A stretch of 62,968 nucleotides of DNA from Lachnospiraceae bacterium (GTDB taxonomy: Bacteria > Bacillota > Clostridia > Lachnospirales > Lachnospiraceae). Made by a program: the position numbers and the translations under genes. This document shows positions 1 to 8,225 of the stretch, one piece after another. The notes beneath the pieces are model-generated. The model was not told where the DNA came from. It was given only the letters and a program-made list of their open reading frames with translations, and made no database searches. Location: assembly GCA_015057405.1 (NCBI GenBank), contig SVEK01000016.1, positions 1 to 62,968 on the forward strand, given 5' to 3'. The first letter of the stretch is position 1. Each line of letters starts with the position of its first letter.

Positions 1-70
1 GGATGATGATTCAGATATATTTAAAGAAGAATATATCAACTATGTGATGCCTGGAATGAGGGGCGGCATA

Positions 71-103
71 AAAAAAGGCAAGGGCATCACCCTTACCTTT
101 TTA
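71..103 (-). terminator. Intrinsic terminator of tRNA-Leu(CAG)
   Basis: Read on the minus strand, about ten bases (AAGGTAAGGG) pair with CCCTTGCCTT around a short TGATG loop, and a run of seven T follows. It begins directly after the tRNA 3' end, so it should end the single-tRNA transcript. Confidence 0.8.
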
Positions 104-104
104 G

Positions 105-188
105 TGCAGGAAATGGGACTTGAACCCACACGACATTGCTGCCACAGGCACCTGAAGCCTGCGCGTCTGCCAATTCCGCCATTCCTGC
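105..188 (-). tRNA. tRNA-Leu, anticodon CAG
   Basis: The minus strand folds into a class II tRNA. The acceptor stem is GCAGGAA/TTCCTGC with discriminator A at 105. The D arm contains the Leu-type GGCGGAATTGGCAGAC, the anticodon stem CAGGC/GCCTG encloses loop TTCAGGT (anticodon CAG), there is a long variable arm, and the T arm reads GGTTCAAGTCC. The 3' CCA is not encoded, so it must be added after transcription. A consensus promoter lies upstream and a terminator downstream. Confidence 0.93.
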
Positions 189-197
189 ATTTTTTAC

Positions 198-218
198 GCA
201 GCAGGCAATGCCTGCCGC
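198..218 (-). other. Hairpin in the pre-tRNA leader
   Basis: Between the promoter and the mature 5' end of tRNA-Leu(CAG) the leader contains the near-palindrome GCGGCAGGCA/TGCCTGCTGC (one G-T pair). It is much richer in GC than its surroundings and shares the GCAGGC/GCCTG core with the anticodon arm of the same tRNA. Its function is unknown. Confidence 0.45.
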
Positions 219-226
219 GCCATATT

Positions 227-255
227 ATAATAGCACTACCTTTTGTCTGTGTCAA
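227..255 (-). promoter_or_regulatory. Promoter of tRNA-Leu(CAG)
   Basis: On the minus strand TTGACA and TATTAT are separated by 17 bases, with transcription predicted to start about 30 bases before the mature tRNA. The -35 box lies just beyond the stop codon of the upstream permease gene. Confidence 0.75.
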
Positions 256-1098
256 CTAAATGTTAAGTTTGTTCTTGAACATATAGAGACTTACAAAATA
301 GTATACAACGGATAAAGCAATCTGGTATACAAGAGCAAATCCAAGTACTAAATATACGCAGGATGAAATGGATAGTTTTGCAATAAGTGCTGTTTCAATA
401 AACGGACCGATGAGAGCAATTGCGATGGTTGATACTATTTGGAAAGTAAAGTTGATTCCCATGTAAGCTATTATTGTTCCGACTATTTGATGACCGTTGA
501 ATCGTTGTCCGATGCTGAAGCATAAAACGAAATACAATATGTTTACTATAGGCTGAATAAGTAGGATAAAGAAAAATAAGAAGATATGTCCGTTTGTAAT
601 GCCCATAGTACATAATTCGTTGTGTATCATACGTAAACCGTCAATTATTTCGGTTCCTTCCCATGCTCCCATGATTCTTGTAAAGGTCATAATGGACACA
701 AACAGAACTAATATACACAGCATAATCCATACATATGCAACAAGAGTTTTTGATATTATTACTGAAGAAGTTTTAACCGGTAATGTGTGTGTAAGGTATC
801 CTTCTGAACCAATCATACTCTTGTAAAACCTCATAAGGAGTGTAATGGCTGTTGTTGCAAACGCAGCGATAATGGCAACTATGTATAAAATGCTGAATAA
901 TGATTCCAACATTTTACCGACTATGGCAAGAATAGAGTTAACATTTGAGGAATAGGATTGAGAAGTTCCGAATAATGCGTTGCTTCCATATTTAAGATAT
1001 AGTGCTGTAATAGGTGTTATTATAAGAAGTACTGCCATTATGAGTAAAATGTATCTTCCGGTTGTTTTGAATTCGTTTTTGATTAATTTACTTAACAT
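256..1098 (-). CDS. ABC transporter permease (ABC-2 type)
   Basis: This 280-residue membrane protein has about six hydrophobic segments. A first segment near residues 15-35 is followed by a long outside loop, then clustered helices. It has no close motif that I can name, but it overlaps the upstream ATPase gene by 7 bases, which is typical of the ATPase/permease pairs of YtrA-regulated exporters. It is inferred to form the channel of that transporter; the substrate (antibiotic, peptide or lipid) cannot be read from sequence. It is the last gene of a three-gene minus-strand operon. Confidence 0.75.
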   Translation of the reverse strand: MLSKLIKNEFKTTGRYILLIMAVLLIITPITALYLKYGSNALFGTSQSYSSNVNSILAIVGKMLESLFSILYIVAIIAAFATTAITLLMRFYKSMIGSEGYLTHTLPVKTSSVIISKTLVAYVWIMLCILVLFVSIMTFTRIMGAWEGTEIIDGLRMIHNELCTMGITNGHIFLFFFILLIQPIVNILYFVLCFSIGQRFNGHQIVGTIIAYMGINFTFQIVSTIAIALIGPFIETALIAKLSISSCVYLVLGFALVYQIALSVVYYFVSLYMFKNKLNI

Positions 1099-1790
1099 CT
1101 GAATACCTCCCTGAATAATCCGTCGATTGACATGCCTTTTTCTTCACGTATTTCATCGACTGTTTTGTGCATGTATAAGTTTCCGCCCTGAATGAGTACT
1201 ATTTCATCTAAAACTTTTTCTATGTCAGATATGAGATGAGTTGATATAAGTATTGAGCCTTCCGGGTTATAGTTATTGATAATGGTTTCGAGTATATAAT
1301 CGCGGGATGCCGGGTCTACCCCACCAATTGGCTCGTCGAGACAGTATAAGTCAGCTTTTCGACTCATTGTGAGTATGAGCTGTACTTTTTCTTTTGTACC
1401 TTTAGACATTGCTTTAAGTTTCATTTTTTTACCTATATTAAGTCTTGCCAGCATGTCATATGCTTTTTGACTATCAAAGTTGTTGTAAAAATCTTTGTAA
1501 TAATCTATAAGTTGTTCTACGTTCATCCATTCACATAAAAATGTTGTGTCCGGAAGGTATGCAATTGCTAATTTACTTTCCGGTCCCGGTTTTTGACCGT
1601 TGATGAGTACCTCTCCGCCGGTAGGGGTAAGAAGTCCGTTGATAAGTTTGATAAGTGTTGTTTTACCACTTGCATTAGGCCCGAGAAGTCCTATGATACG
1701 GCCACGCTCTAATGTAAGGTTAATGTTGTTAAGTGCGAGCGTATTACCATATTTTTTTGTTAATGCTTTACATTCCAATAAAGGTGTCAT
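1092..1790 (-). CDS. ABC transporter ATP-binding protein (YtrB/BcrA-like)
   Basis: This 232-residue ATPase has Walker A GPNASGKTT (residues 37-45), a Q-loop region, a Walker B DEPIGGVDP and a switch His in STHL. The signature motif reads MSKGTKEK rather than LSGGQ, a variant common in this exporter subfamily (Gly-Thr-Lys after Ser-Lys). The ribosome site AGGAGG sits 9 bases upstream of ATG. It couples ATP hydrolysis to the permease encoded downstream, and is second in the operon behind a GntR repressor, as in ytrA-type stress operons. Confidence 0.9.
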   Translation of the reverse strand: MTPLLECKALTKKYGNTLALNNINLTLERGRIIGLLGPNASGKTTLIKLINGLLTPTGGEVLINGQKPGPESKLAIAYLPDTTFLCEWMNVEQLIDYYKDFYNNFDSQKAYDMLARLNIGKKMKLKAMSKGTKEKVQLILTMSRKADLYCLDEPIGGVDPASRDYILETIINNYNPEGSILISTHLISDIEKVLDEIVLIQGGNLYMHKTVDEIREEKGMSIDGLFREVFRC

Positions 1791-1909
1791 TAATATTTCC
1801 TCCTTATTAATATGTTTGAATTGTTAATTATTGCTTATATTCTGTTTTGGCATTATTTCAAATGTATTATTACGTAAAATGTAGTCAGAATATATTTGTT
1901 AAAGTAGTA

Positions 1910-2272
1910 TCAATTATCTAATATATCTGCTATTGTTGCTTTTATTTCTTCATTAGATAAACCAAGTTCCCTGAGTTTTGTTATTATTTCTTCTGAGTAT
2001 TCTTTGGCAAGTTTTCTTTTTGCGTCTCTTATTAAAGAATTATCTTCTGTGACAAATCTGCCGCTGGTACGGTTGGCAAATATAAGACCTGTGCTTTCCA
2101 GTTCGGCAAGTGCTTTTTGCATCGTGTTGGGATTGACGGATGCCTCGCTTGCCAAATCCCGTACAGAAGGGAGCTTTGTTCCGGCAGAATAGATGCCGGA
2201 TATAATTCGAAAAGATATTATATCAACAAGTTGCAGATATATAGGACGGTCTGTATTAAGATTCCATGGCAT
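1910..2272 (-). CDS. GntR-family repressor (YtrA subfamily)
   Basis: The protein is 120 residues when started at the ATG at 2272, which has AAAGGAGG seven bases upstream; a longer frame to 2341 lacks a ribosome site. Residues 1-70 form a GntR winged helix (IYLQLVDIISFRIISG, then SVRDLASEASVNPNTMQKAL). The short all-helical C-terminus (LRELGLSNEEIKATIADIL) is characteristic of the YtrA group. It is expected to repress its own operon through the palindrome at 2401-2434, which overlaps the promoter. Confidence 0.92.
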   Translation of the reverse strand: MPWNLNTDRPIYLQLVDIISFRIISGIYSAGTKLPSVRDLASEASVNPNTMQKALAELESTGLIFANRTSGRFVTEDNSLIRDAKRKLAKEYSEEIITKLRELGLSNEEIKATIADILDN

Positions 2273-2400
2273 AATATTCCTCCTTTCAAAATAAGATATA
2301 AATGTGTTTGTACCATTTGAATACAAATTGCTCTGTAGCAAATTAATAAGTTTGATTAAATAAATCGTATTTGAAATGCTGCAAGCGAATGTTCAAAACA

Positions 2401-2434
2401 GTATTATTGTATTAGGCGCTTAGTACAATAATAC
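2401..2434. promoter_or_regulatory. 34-bp palindromic operator for the GntR/YtrA-like repressor
   Basis: GTATTATTGTA (2401-2411) is repeated exactly inverted as TACAATAATAC (2424-2434), with partial symmetry continuing into the GGCGCT centre. It begins inside the -10 box of the minus-strand promoter and covers the predicted start of transcription. Size, symmetry and position match YtrA-type operators; binding by the 1910-2272 product is inferred. Confidence 0.75.
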
Positions 2435-2461
2435 ATTAATACAGTTGGAATGTTTTGTCAA
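2433..2461 (-). promoter_or_regulatory. Promoter of the GntR-ABC operon
   Basis: On the minus strand TTGACA is followed after 17 bases by TAATGT. The -10 box and start site are overlapped by the palindrome at 2401-2434, so repressor binding would block polymerase. Confidence 0.7.
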
Positions 2462-2499
2462 TACTTTTTTTGAGTTTTTCTCAATACTTTTTTTTTGAC

Positions 2500-2528
2500 T
2501 TTACAACATTATATAAAAGTGTTAGAAT
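2500..2528 (+). promoter_or_regulatory. Promoter of nifJ
   Basis: TTTACA and TAGAAT are separated by 17 bases, about 95 bases upstream of the nifJ start. It diverges from the GntR promoter; the two -35 boxes are only 38 bases apart. Confidence 0.65.
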
Positions 2529-2540
2529 CAAGCATATGTG

Positions 2541-2582
2541 ACGGATTGCGCCCAAATATATCATATTTCGATAGCAATCTGT
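2541..2582 (+). other. Stem-loop at the 5' end of the nifJ mRNA
   Basis: ACGGATTGC (2541-2549) pairs with GCAATCTGT (2574-2582) with one G-U, and inside it AAATAT/ATATTT form a second stem around a 3-base loop. The predicted transcript starts about six bases before it. It resembles a 5' stabilising hairpin; no known riboswitch pattern was recognised. Confidence 0.45.
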
Positions 2583-2622
2583 ATGAAATAATTTAAATTA
2601 TTACAAGGAGGATGTATTAACA

Positions 2623-5600
2623 ATGGCTAGAGAAAGACAGTCAATGGATGGAAATCAGGCTGCGGCTCATGTGGCATATGCCTACACAGAAGTTGCCGGA
2701 ATCTATCCTATCACCCCTTCAAGTCCTATGGCTGATTTTGTAGATCAGTGGTCAGCAGCAGGATTGAAGAACATTTTTGGAAATCAGGTTAAGGTTGTTG
2801 AGATGCAGTCTGAGGCTGGTGCAGCAGGAACTGTTCATGGTTCACTTGCAGCAGGTGCACTTACAACAACATTTACAGCATCACAGGGACTTCTTCTTAT
2901 GATCCCTAACATGTATAAGATTGCCGGTGAGCAGTTACCTTGTGTATTCGATGTATCAGCTCGTACCGTATCAGCTCAGTCACTTAATATCTTTGGTGAT
3001 CACAGTGACGTATATGCTTGTCGTCAGACAGGTTTTGCTATGATGTGTGAGACTAATCCACAGGAAGTTATGGATCTTAGTCCTGTGGCTCATCTTGCAG
3101 CTCTTGAGGGAAGAGTTCCTTTCCTTAATTTCTTTGATGGATTCCGTACTTCTCACGAGATTCAGAAGATTGAGAAGTGGGATTATGAAGATCTTAAAGA
3201 AATGTGTAACATGGATGCTGTTAAAGCTTTCCGTGAGCATGCACTTAATCCTGAGAAGCCTGCTATGCGTGGTTCTCATGAGAATGGTGACGTGTTCTTC
3301 CAGCATCGTGAGGCTTGTAACTCAGCTTATGATGCACTTCCGGAAGTTGTTTCTAAATATATGAAGAAAGTTAATGAGAAGCTTGGCACAGATTACGATT
3401 TGTTTAACTACTACGGTGCACCGGATGCAGACCGCGTAATTATCGCTATGGGTTCAATCAATGACGTTTGTGAAGAGGTTATTGATTACCTTACAACAGC
3501 CGGAGAAAAAGTTGGTCTTATTAAAGTTCGTCTTTATCGTCCATGGGTATCAGATGCTCTTCTTAAAGTTCTTCCTAAGACAGTTAAGAAGATAGCTGTT
3601 CTTGACAGAACTAAGGAGCCGGGTTCTCTTGGTGAGCCTCTTTTCCTTGATGTTGCTACAACACTTCGTGAAGCAGGACTTAATGATATCGTTCTTACAG
3701 GCGGACGTTACGGACTTGGTTCAAAGGATACACCTCCATCATCCGTATTCGCTGTTTATACAGAACTTAATAAGGATGAGCCTAAGACTCGTTTCACAAT
3801 AGGTATCGAGGATGACGTTACTAATCTCAGCCTTCCTGAGGTTAAGCCGGCTCCAATCACATCAGCTCCTGGTACAGTAGAGTGTAAGTTCTGGGGACTT
3901 GGTGGAGACGGTACTGTTGGTGCTAATAAGAACTCAACAAAGATTATTGGTGACCACACAGAGAAGTATATCCAGGCATATTTCCAGTATGACTCAAAGA
4001 AGACTGGTGGTATCACAATTTCTCACCTTCGTTTTGGTGACCAGCCAATCAAGAGCCCATACTATATTAATCAGGCAGATTTTGTTGCATGTCACAACCC
4101 ATCATATGTAATCAAAGGTTACAAGATGGTTCAGGATGTTAAACCTGGCGGAATTTTCATGATTAACTGCCAGTGGTCAGACGAAGAACTTGACAAGCAT
4201 ATGCCTGCAGCTTCTAAGAAGTATATTGCAGATAACAATATTCAGCTCTACACAATCAATGCTATAGATAAGGCTATTGAGATTGGAATGGGCAAGCGTA
4301 CTAATACAATTCTTCAGTCAGCATTCTTCAAACTTGCTAATGTAATGCCAATTGATGATGCTATAGAGTTTATGAAAGCAGCAGCTAAGAAGTCATACGG
4401 TAAGAAGGGTGACGATGTTGTTCAGATGAACTGGAAAGCTATCGATGCTGGTGTTGATGCTATTCATAAGGTTGAGGTTCCTGCTTCATGGAGCAATCCT
4501 GAACCGGATGCACCGGCTGCTAAGCTTGAGGGTCGTCCTGAGACAGTTAAGATGGTTGAAGAACTTATGAATCCAATTGGACTTATGGATGGTGACAGCC
4601 TTCCTGTTTCTAAGTTCGTGGATATCGCAGACGGACAGTTTGAACTTGGTGCTTCAGCATATGAGAAGAGAGGAACAGCAGTAATGGTTCCTGAGTGGGA
4701 TCCTGCAGCATGTGCTCAGTGTAACCAGTGTGCATTTGTATGTTCACATGCTACAATTCGTCCTTATCTTCTTACAGAAGACGAAGTAAATGCAGCACCT
4801 TCTAATATGAAAGTAGCAGATGGTAAGAATCCTAAGATTAAGGAATACAAGTTTACAATGAGCGTATCTCCGCTTGATTGTATGGGATGTGGCGAGTGTG
4901 TTACTGTATGTCCTAAGGCCGGAGAAGCTCTTAAGATGGTTCCGCAGGAAACACAGAGCGCAGAGCAGCCGGTATTTGATTACCTTGTTGCTAACGTAAG
5001 TAAGAAACCTGTAGCTGATGAGCTTCCTGCTGTAGTAGGTTCACAGTTCAATCAGCCACTTCTTGAGTTCTCAGGAAGTTGTGCAGGATGTGCTGAAACT
5101 TCATATGCAAGACTTATAACACAGCTCTTTGGTGAGCAGATGTATATTTCTAATGCTACAGGATGTTCTTCAATCTGGGGTGGTCCTGCAGCTACATGCC
5201 CATATACAGTTAACAAGGATTCTAAGAAGGGTCCGGCTTGGGCTAACTCATTGTTCGAGGATAATGCAGAGCACGGCTTTGGTATGTATCTTGGACAGAA
5301 GACAATTCGTGACCAGCAGATAGTACTCTTAGAGGAAATGGCTGCTTCAGATAAGGCAACTGACGAACTTAAAGATGCTGTAGCTAAGTTTATTGAAACT
5401 AAAGATTGTACAGAGTGTAATCCTGCAGCAGCAGATGCTCTTATTGCAGTACTTGAGAAAGTTGCAGCTAATGGTTGTGAAAAGGCAGCAGCAGTTCTTG
5501 AGAAGAAGAATTACCTTTCTAAGAAGTCTGTATGGATCTTCGGTGGTGACGGATGGGCTTACGATATTGGATTTGGTGGACTTGACCACGTGCTTGCTTC

Positions 5601-6180
5601 CGGCGAGAACGTTAACGTAATGGTATTTGATACAGAAATGTATTCTAATACAGGTGGTCAGGCTTCTAAGGCTTCTAACATCGGTGAAGTATGTCAGTTC
5701 GCAGCAGCCGGTAAGGAAGTTGGCAAGAAGTCACTTTCTGAGATTGCGATGAGCTACGGATATGTATACGTTGCACAGATCGCTCTTGGTGCTAATATGG
5801 CTCAGGCTGTTAAGGCTATCAAGGAAGCAGAAGCTTATAACGGACCTTCACTTATCATCGGATATGCTCCATGTGAGCTTCACGGTGTTAAGGGTGGAAT
5901 GAATCACTGCCAGGATGAGATGAAGAAGGCTGTAGCAGCAGGTTACTGGAATCTCTTCTCATTCAATCCGGCTCTTAAGGCAGAAGGCAAGAATCCGTTC
6001 ACTCTTACTTCTAAGGAAGGTGACTACAGTCAGTATCAGGATTTCCTCAACAACGAGACACGTTATTCACGTCTTAAGAGAGCATTTCCTGAGCGTGCTG
6101 ATGAGCTCTTCGAAAGAAATGAACAGGCAGCTAAGGCTCGTTACGAGCACCTTATGAAGCTTGTTGAGCTTTACAAATAA
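2623..6180 (+). CDS. nifJ: Pyruvate:ferredoxin (flavodoxin) oxidoreductase
   Basis: This 1185-residue enzyme is the usual length for the single-chain anaerobic form. It oxidises pyruvate with CoA to acetyl-CoA and CO2, passing electrons to ferredoxin. Visible parts: N-terminal thiamine domain (ITPSSPMADFVDQW), gamma domain with GDGTVGANKNS near residue 428, two 4Fe-4S clusters (CAQCNQC from residue 697; CMGCGEC from 753), and a TPP domain with SCAGCAET, GDGWAYDIG (about 975) and TEMYSNTGGQ. AAGGAGG precedes the ATG. Codon use is strongly biased, as expected for a highly expressed central enzyme. It stands alone, with its own promoter and terminator. Confidence 0.98.
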   Translation: MARERQSMDGNQAAAHVAYAYTEVAGIYPITPSSPMADFVDQWSAAGLKNIFGNQVKVVEMQSEAGAAGTVHGSLAAGALTTTFTASQGLLLMIPNMYKIAGEQLPCVFDVSARTVSAQSLNIFGDHSDVYACRQTGFAMMCETNPQEVMDLSPVAHLAALEGRVPFLNFFDGFRTSHEIQKIEKWDYEDLKEMCNMDAVKAFREHALNPEKPAMRGSHENGDVFFQHREACNSAYDALPEVVSKYMKKVNEKLGTDYDLFNYYGAPDADRVIIAMGSINDVCEEVIDYLTTAGEKVGLIKVRLYRPWVSDALLKVLPKTVKKIAVLDRTKEPGSLGEPLFLDVATTLREAGLNDIVLTGGRYGLGSKDTPPSSVFAVYTELNKDEPKTRFTIGIEDDVTNLSLPEVKPAPITSAPGTVECKFWGLGGDGTVGANKNSTKIIGDHTEKYIQAYFQYDSKKTGGITISHLRFGDQPIKSPYYINQADFVACHNPSYVIKGYKMVQDVKPGGIFMINCQWSDEELDKHMPAASKKYIADNNIQLYTINAIDKAIEIGMGKRTNTILQSAFFKLANVMPIDDAIEFMKAAAKKSYGKKGDDVVQMNWKAIDAGVDAIHKVEVPASWSNPEPDAPAAKLEGRPETVKMVEELMNPIGLMDGDSLPVSKFVDIADGQFELGASAYEKRGTAVMVPEWDPAACAQCNQCAFVCSHATIRPYLLTEDEVNAAPSNMKVADGKNPKIKEYKFTMSVSPLDCMGCGECVTVCPKAGEALKMVPQETQSAEQPVFDYLVANVSKKPVADELPAVVGSQFNQPLLEFSGSCAGCAETSYARLITQLFGEQMYISNATGCSSIWGGPAATCPYTVNKDSKKGPAWANSLFEDNAEHGFGMYLGQKTIRDQQIVLLEEMAASDKATDELKDAVAKFIETKDCTECNPAAADALIAVLEKVAANGCEKAAAVLEKKNYLSKKSVWIFGGDGWAYDIGFGGLDHVLASGENVNVMVFDTEMYSNTGGQASKASNIGEVCQFAAAGKEVGKKSLSEIAMSYGYVYVAQIALGANMAQAVKAIKEAEAYNGPSLIIGYAPCELHGVKGGMNHCQDEMKKAVAAGYWNLFSFNPALKAEGKNPFTLTSKEGDYSQYQDFLNNETRYSRLKRAFPERADELFERNEQAAKARYEHLMKLVELYK

Positions 6181-6225
6181 TATATTCGATTATTGTAATG
6201 ATAATTAATATATGATGATTTTTAT

Positions 6226-6271
6226 ATCGCATCTGTCGGAAATTTATTTCCGGCAGGTGCGATTTGAGTTT
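6226..6271 (+). terminator. Terminator of nifJ
   Basis: A long stem, ATCGCATCTGTCGGAAA paired with TTTCCGGCAGGTGCGAT with a single mismatch or wobble, encloses a 4-base loop and is followed by TTGAGTTT. The T tract is interrupted but the hairpin is very stable. Confidence 0.75.
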
Positions 6272-6378
6272 GGAATATTATATTAACTATTGCGTTTTGG
6301 GTTTGAAACAGTTGATTGTGCTTTTCGAACATTTTTATTTTTGGATGAGTGTTGTTGTGGGTGGCATGTAACTAAAAG

Positions 6379-6408
6379 AAGAAAATGATGGGATGCTTTT
6401 CTTTTTTT
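6379..6408 (+). terminator. Weak terminator-like hairpin
   Basis: AAGAAAA pairs with TTTTCTT across an 11-base loop and is followed by a T run. The stem is all A-T except one pair, so it may not function. It lies between nifJ and the next promoter. Confidence 0.35.
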
Positions 6409-6418
6409 AGATAAATAC

Positions 6419-6447
6419 TTAATTTGTACACAATTTTATGTTACAAT
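6419..6447 (+). promoter_or_regulatory. Possible promoter of the trigger-factor-like gene
   Basis: TTAATT and TACAAT are 17 bases apart, 30 bases before the chosen ATG. The -35 match is weak. Confidence 0.35.
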
Positions 6448-6476
6448 GTCCATATTAATGGATGGAGGAAGAGGTT

Positions 6477-7583
6477 ATGAATAATAATAAAAAAGAAAAA
6501 ATCATAGGATTGATTGCACTTGGTTGCGTAGGTGTTATAGTTGTAGCTGTTGTATTATGGAAAGTACTTGGAGCCGGTTCCGAACAAATCAATATTCAGT
6601 ATGGGGTTCCGGTGGATTATGAAAAAGAAGGATTCGTGACTCTTGGAGATTATAAAAACATATCAATTTCTGTCGGAGTGTCAGAGGAAGATGTGCAGGA
6701 AGAGATAGATTATATCATAGAATCAGCTGAACTTTACGAGGAAAAACAGGGCAAAGCAGCGACAGGCGATATGGTTAATATTGATTATGAGGCTACATTA
6801 GATGGCGTTGTTATAGAATCTGAGTCCGATACGGATTTACTTTTGACGTTGGGTGAAGAAGAAGTATTTACTGAATTTGATGAAGGCATTGCCGGAATGA
6901 ACACCGGTGATACTAAGGTTATTGATGTTGAGATACCAAAGGATTACGGCGATGAAATGATAGACGGAAAAACCGTGCAGTATGAAGTAACACTTAATTA
7001 TATATGTGGCGATGAAATTGAAGCAGAGTTAACAGATGAATTTGTTAAAGATTATACAGATGGAGAATGTTTATCTGTTATTGAGTTTGATGACTATATC
7101 AATAATCAGTTATATCAGACCAATGTTGAAAATATTACTGATGAAGCATGGACAAAGGTGATAGAGGAAAGTGAGGTTAAAGAATATCATTCAGAAGAAC
7201 TTGATAAGGCTGTTGCGGAGACTGAAAAAAGCTATGAGAGTTTTGCTGAATTTGCCGGTTATTCGTCCATGGAAGAATTGCTTTCTGACTATGAAATGAC
7301 AAGTCAGGATGTAGAAGAAATTGGTCAGGAGATGGCAGAGGAAAAGATGCTTGCAAAGTCGATTGCAGCAAAAGAAGGATTATCTCTTAACAATGATGAA
7401 TATGCAAAGATGCTTGTTGAATATATGGAGTATGAAGATGAGGCTGATAAAAACAGACCGTTAGAGGAGATAGAAAAAGACTTTGAAGAATCTTATAGTG
7501 AGAATCCAAAAGATGCAATGCTCCTTGAAATGGTTAAGAATTATGTTGCAGACCTTGTAACAGTTGAAGGAATGAGAGAGTAA
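6477..7583 (+). CDS. Membrane-anchored trigger-factor-like peptidyl-prolyl isomerase
   Basis: The 368-residue product starts at the ATG at 6477, right after GGAGGAAGAGG; an in-frame ATG at 6462 lies inside the ribosome site. A basic N-terminus and one membrane helix (residues 7-30) precede an FKBP-type isomerase domain (GDMVNIDYEATLDG, TGDTKVIDVEIPKDYG) and a helical C-terminal half like the substrate arms of trigger factor. The ribosome-binding N-domain of normal trigger factor is absent. It is therefore inferred to be an extracytoplasmic foldase for exported proteins, comparable in role to PrsA. The following genes are closely spaced and may be co-transcribed. Confidence 0.82.
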   Translation: MNNNKKEKIIGLIALGCVGVIVVAVVLWKVLGAGSEQINIQYGVPVDYEKEGFVTLGDYKNISISVGVSEEDVQEEIDYIIESAELYEEKQGKAATGDMVNIDYEATLDGVVIESESDTDLLLTLGEEEVFTEFDEGIAGMNTGDTKVIDVEIPKDYGDEMIDGKTVQYEVTLNYICGDEIEAELTDEFVKDYTDGECLSVIEFDDYINNQLYQTNVENITDEAWTKVIEESEVKEYHSEELDKAVAETEKSYESFAEFAGYSSMEELLSDYEMTSQDVEEIGQEMAEEKMLAKSIAAKEGLSLNNDEYAKMLVEYMEYEDEADKNRPLEEIEKDFEESYSENPKDAMLLEMVKNYVADLVTVEGMRE

Positions 7584-7616
7584 AAAGAGGCTTTAATTTG
7601 ATAAGGGGTGCATGTG

Positions 7617-8198
7617 ATGGGAGAAGAAAAGATTAACAGTGTTGATGTGTATGAATTCGAAAACAGGCTTGAATATCAGAAGGCTTTAAGAGAGTATGAG
7701 ACAATATGCAATCTTGATAAAAAGATGAATCTTGGAGACCCAAAGGTTGCACTTTCGCTGTATAATCAGGCTGTTACAAAGAAAACATTTAAAACAGTTG
7801 TGGGTTATGCATTTCTAAAAAAATTACGTGATTCCATTATTATTAGCGGTATTGTTGACGATGATTCTTTGAAAAAGGTGCCGGTTCGTGTAGAGAACAG
7901 TACTACAGAAAACAGAGTTGGAAGTGCCGGGAGCAGAAAGTCGGGTAGTTCAGCAAAAAGAGATGAATCTTCTCAAAATGAAGCACATAAAAAAACCAAA
8001 ACAGTTTTATCCGTTGCTGTTGTAGCGCTTATAGCTATTATTATCGGGATGTTTGTTATTACTTTTAATTCAAAGTATTCGTATTTAACTTATTTTACTG
8101 ATTATGAAAATGACATTAGGGAAAGTATTATTAATGAATATGAAGAATGGGAAAAAGAACTGGAAACAAGAGAACAGGCTCTTAAAGATAACAAATAG
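7617..8198 (+). CDS. Unknown single-pass membrane protein
   Basis: The 193-residue protein starts at the ATG at 7617 (AAGGGG eight bases upstream; GTG codons at 7608 and 7614 are alternatives). Residues 1-90 form a soluble helical domain (ENRLEYQKALREYETICNL). A Ser/Lys-rich linker, a membrane helix near residues 130-150 and a charged helical tail (EYEEWEKELETREQALKD) follow. No family was recognised. It lies between the foldase gene and a two-component system, suggesting an envelope role, but this is only context. Confidence 0.7.
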   Translation: MGEEKINSVDVYEFENRLEYQKALREYETICNLDKKMNLGDPKVALSLYNQAVTKKTFKTVVGYAFLKKLRDSIIISGIVDDDSLKKVPVRVENSTTENRVGSAGSRKSGSSAKRDESSQNEAHKKTKTVLSVAVVALIAIIIGMFVITFNSKYSYLTYFTDYENDIRESIINEYEEWEKELETREQALKDNK

Positions 8199-8225
8199 TA
8201 GTGTGATTTCAGGGAGGCTTAAGTG

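Noticed and set aside
2..259. Plus-strand frame open from the window edge to 259
   Set aside because: It runs antisense through the tRNA-Leu gene and its terminator, and ends in typical tRNA-derived peptide. A real gene end within the first 45 bases cannot be excluded but cannot be supported.
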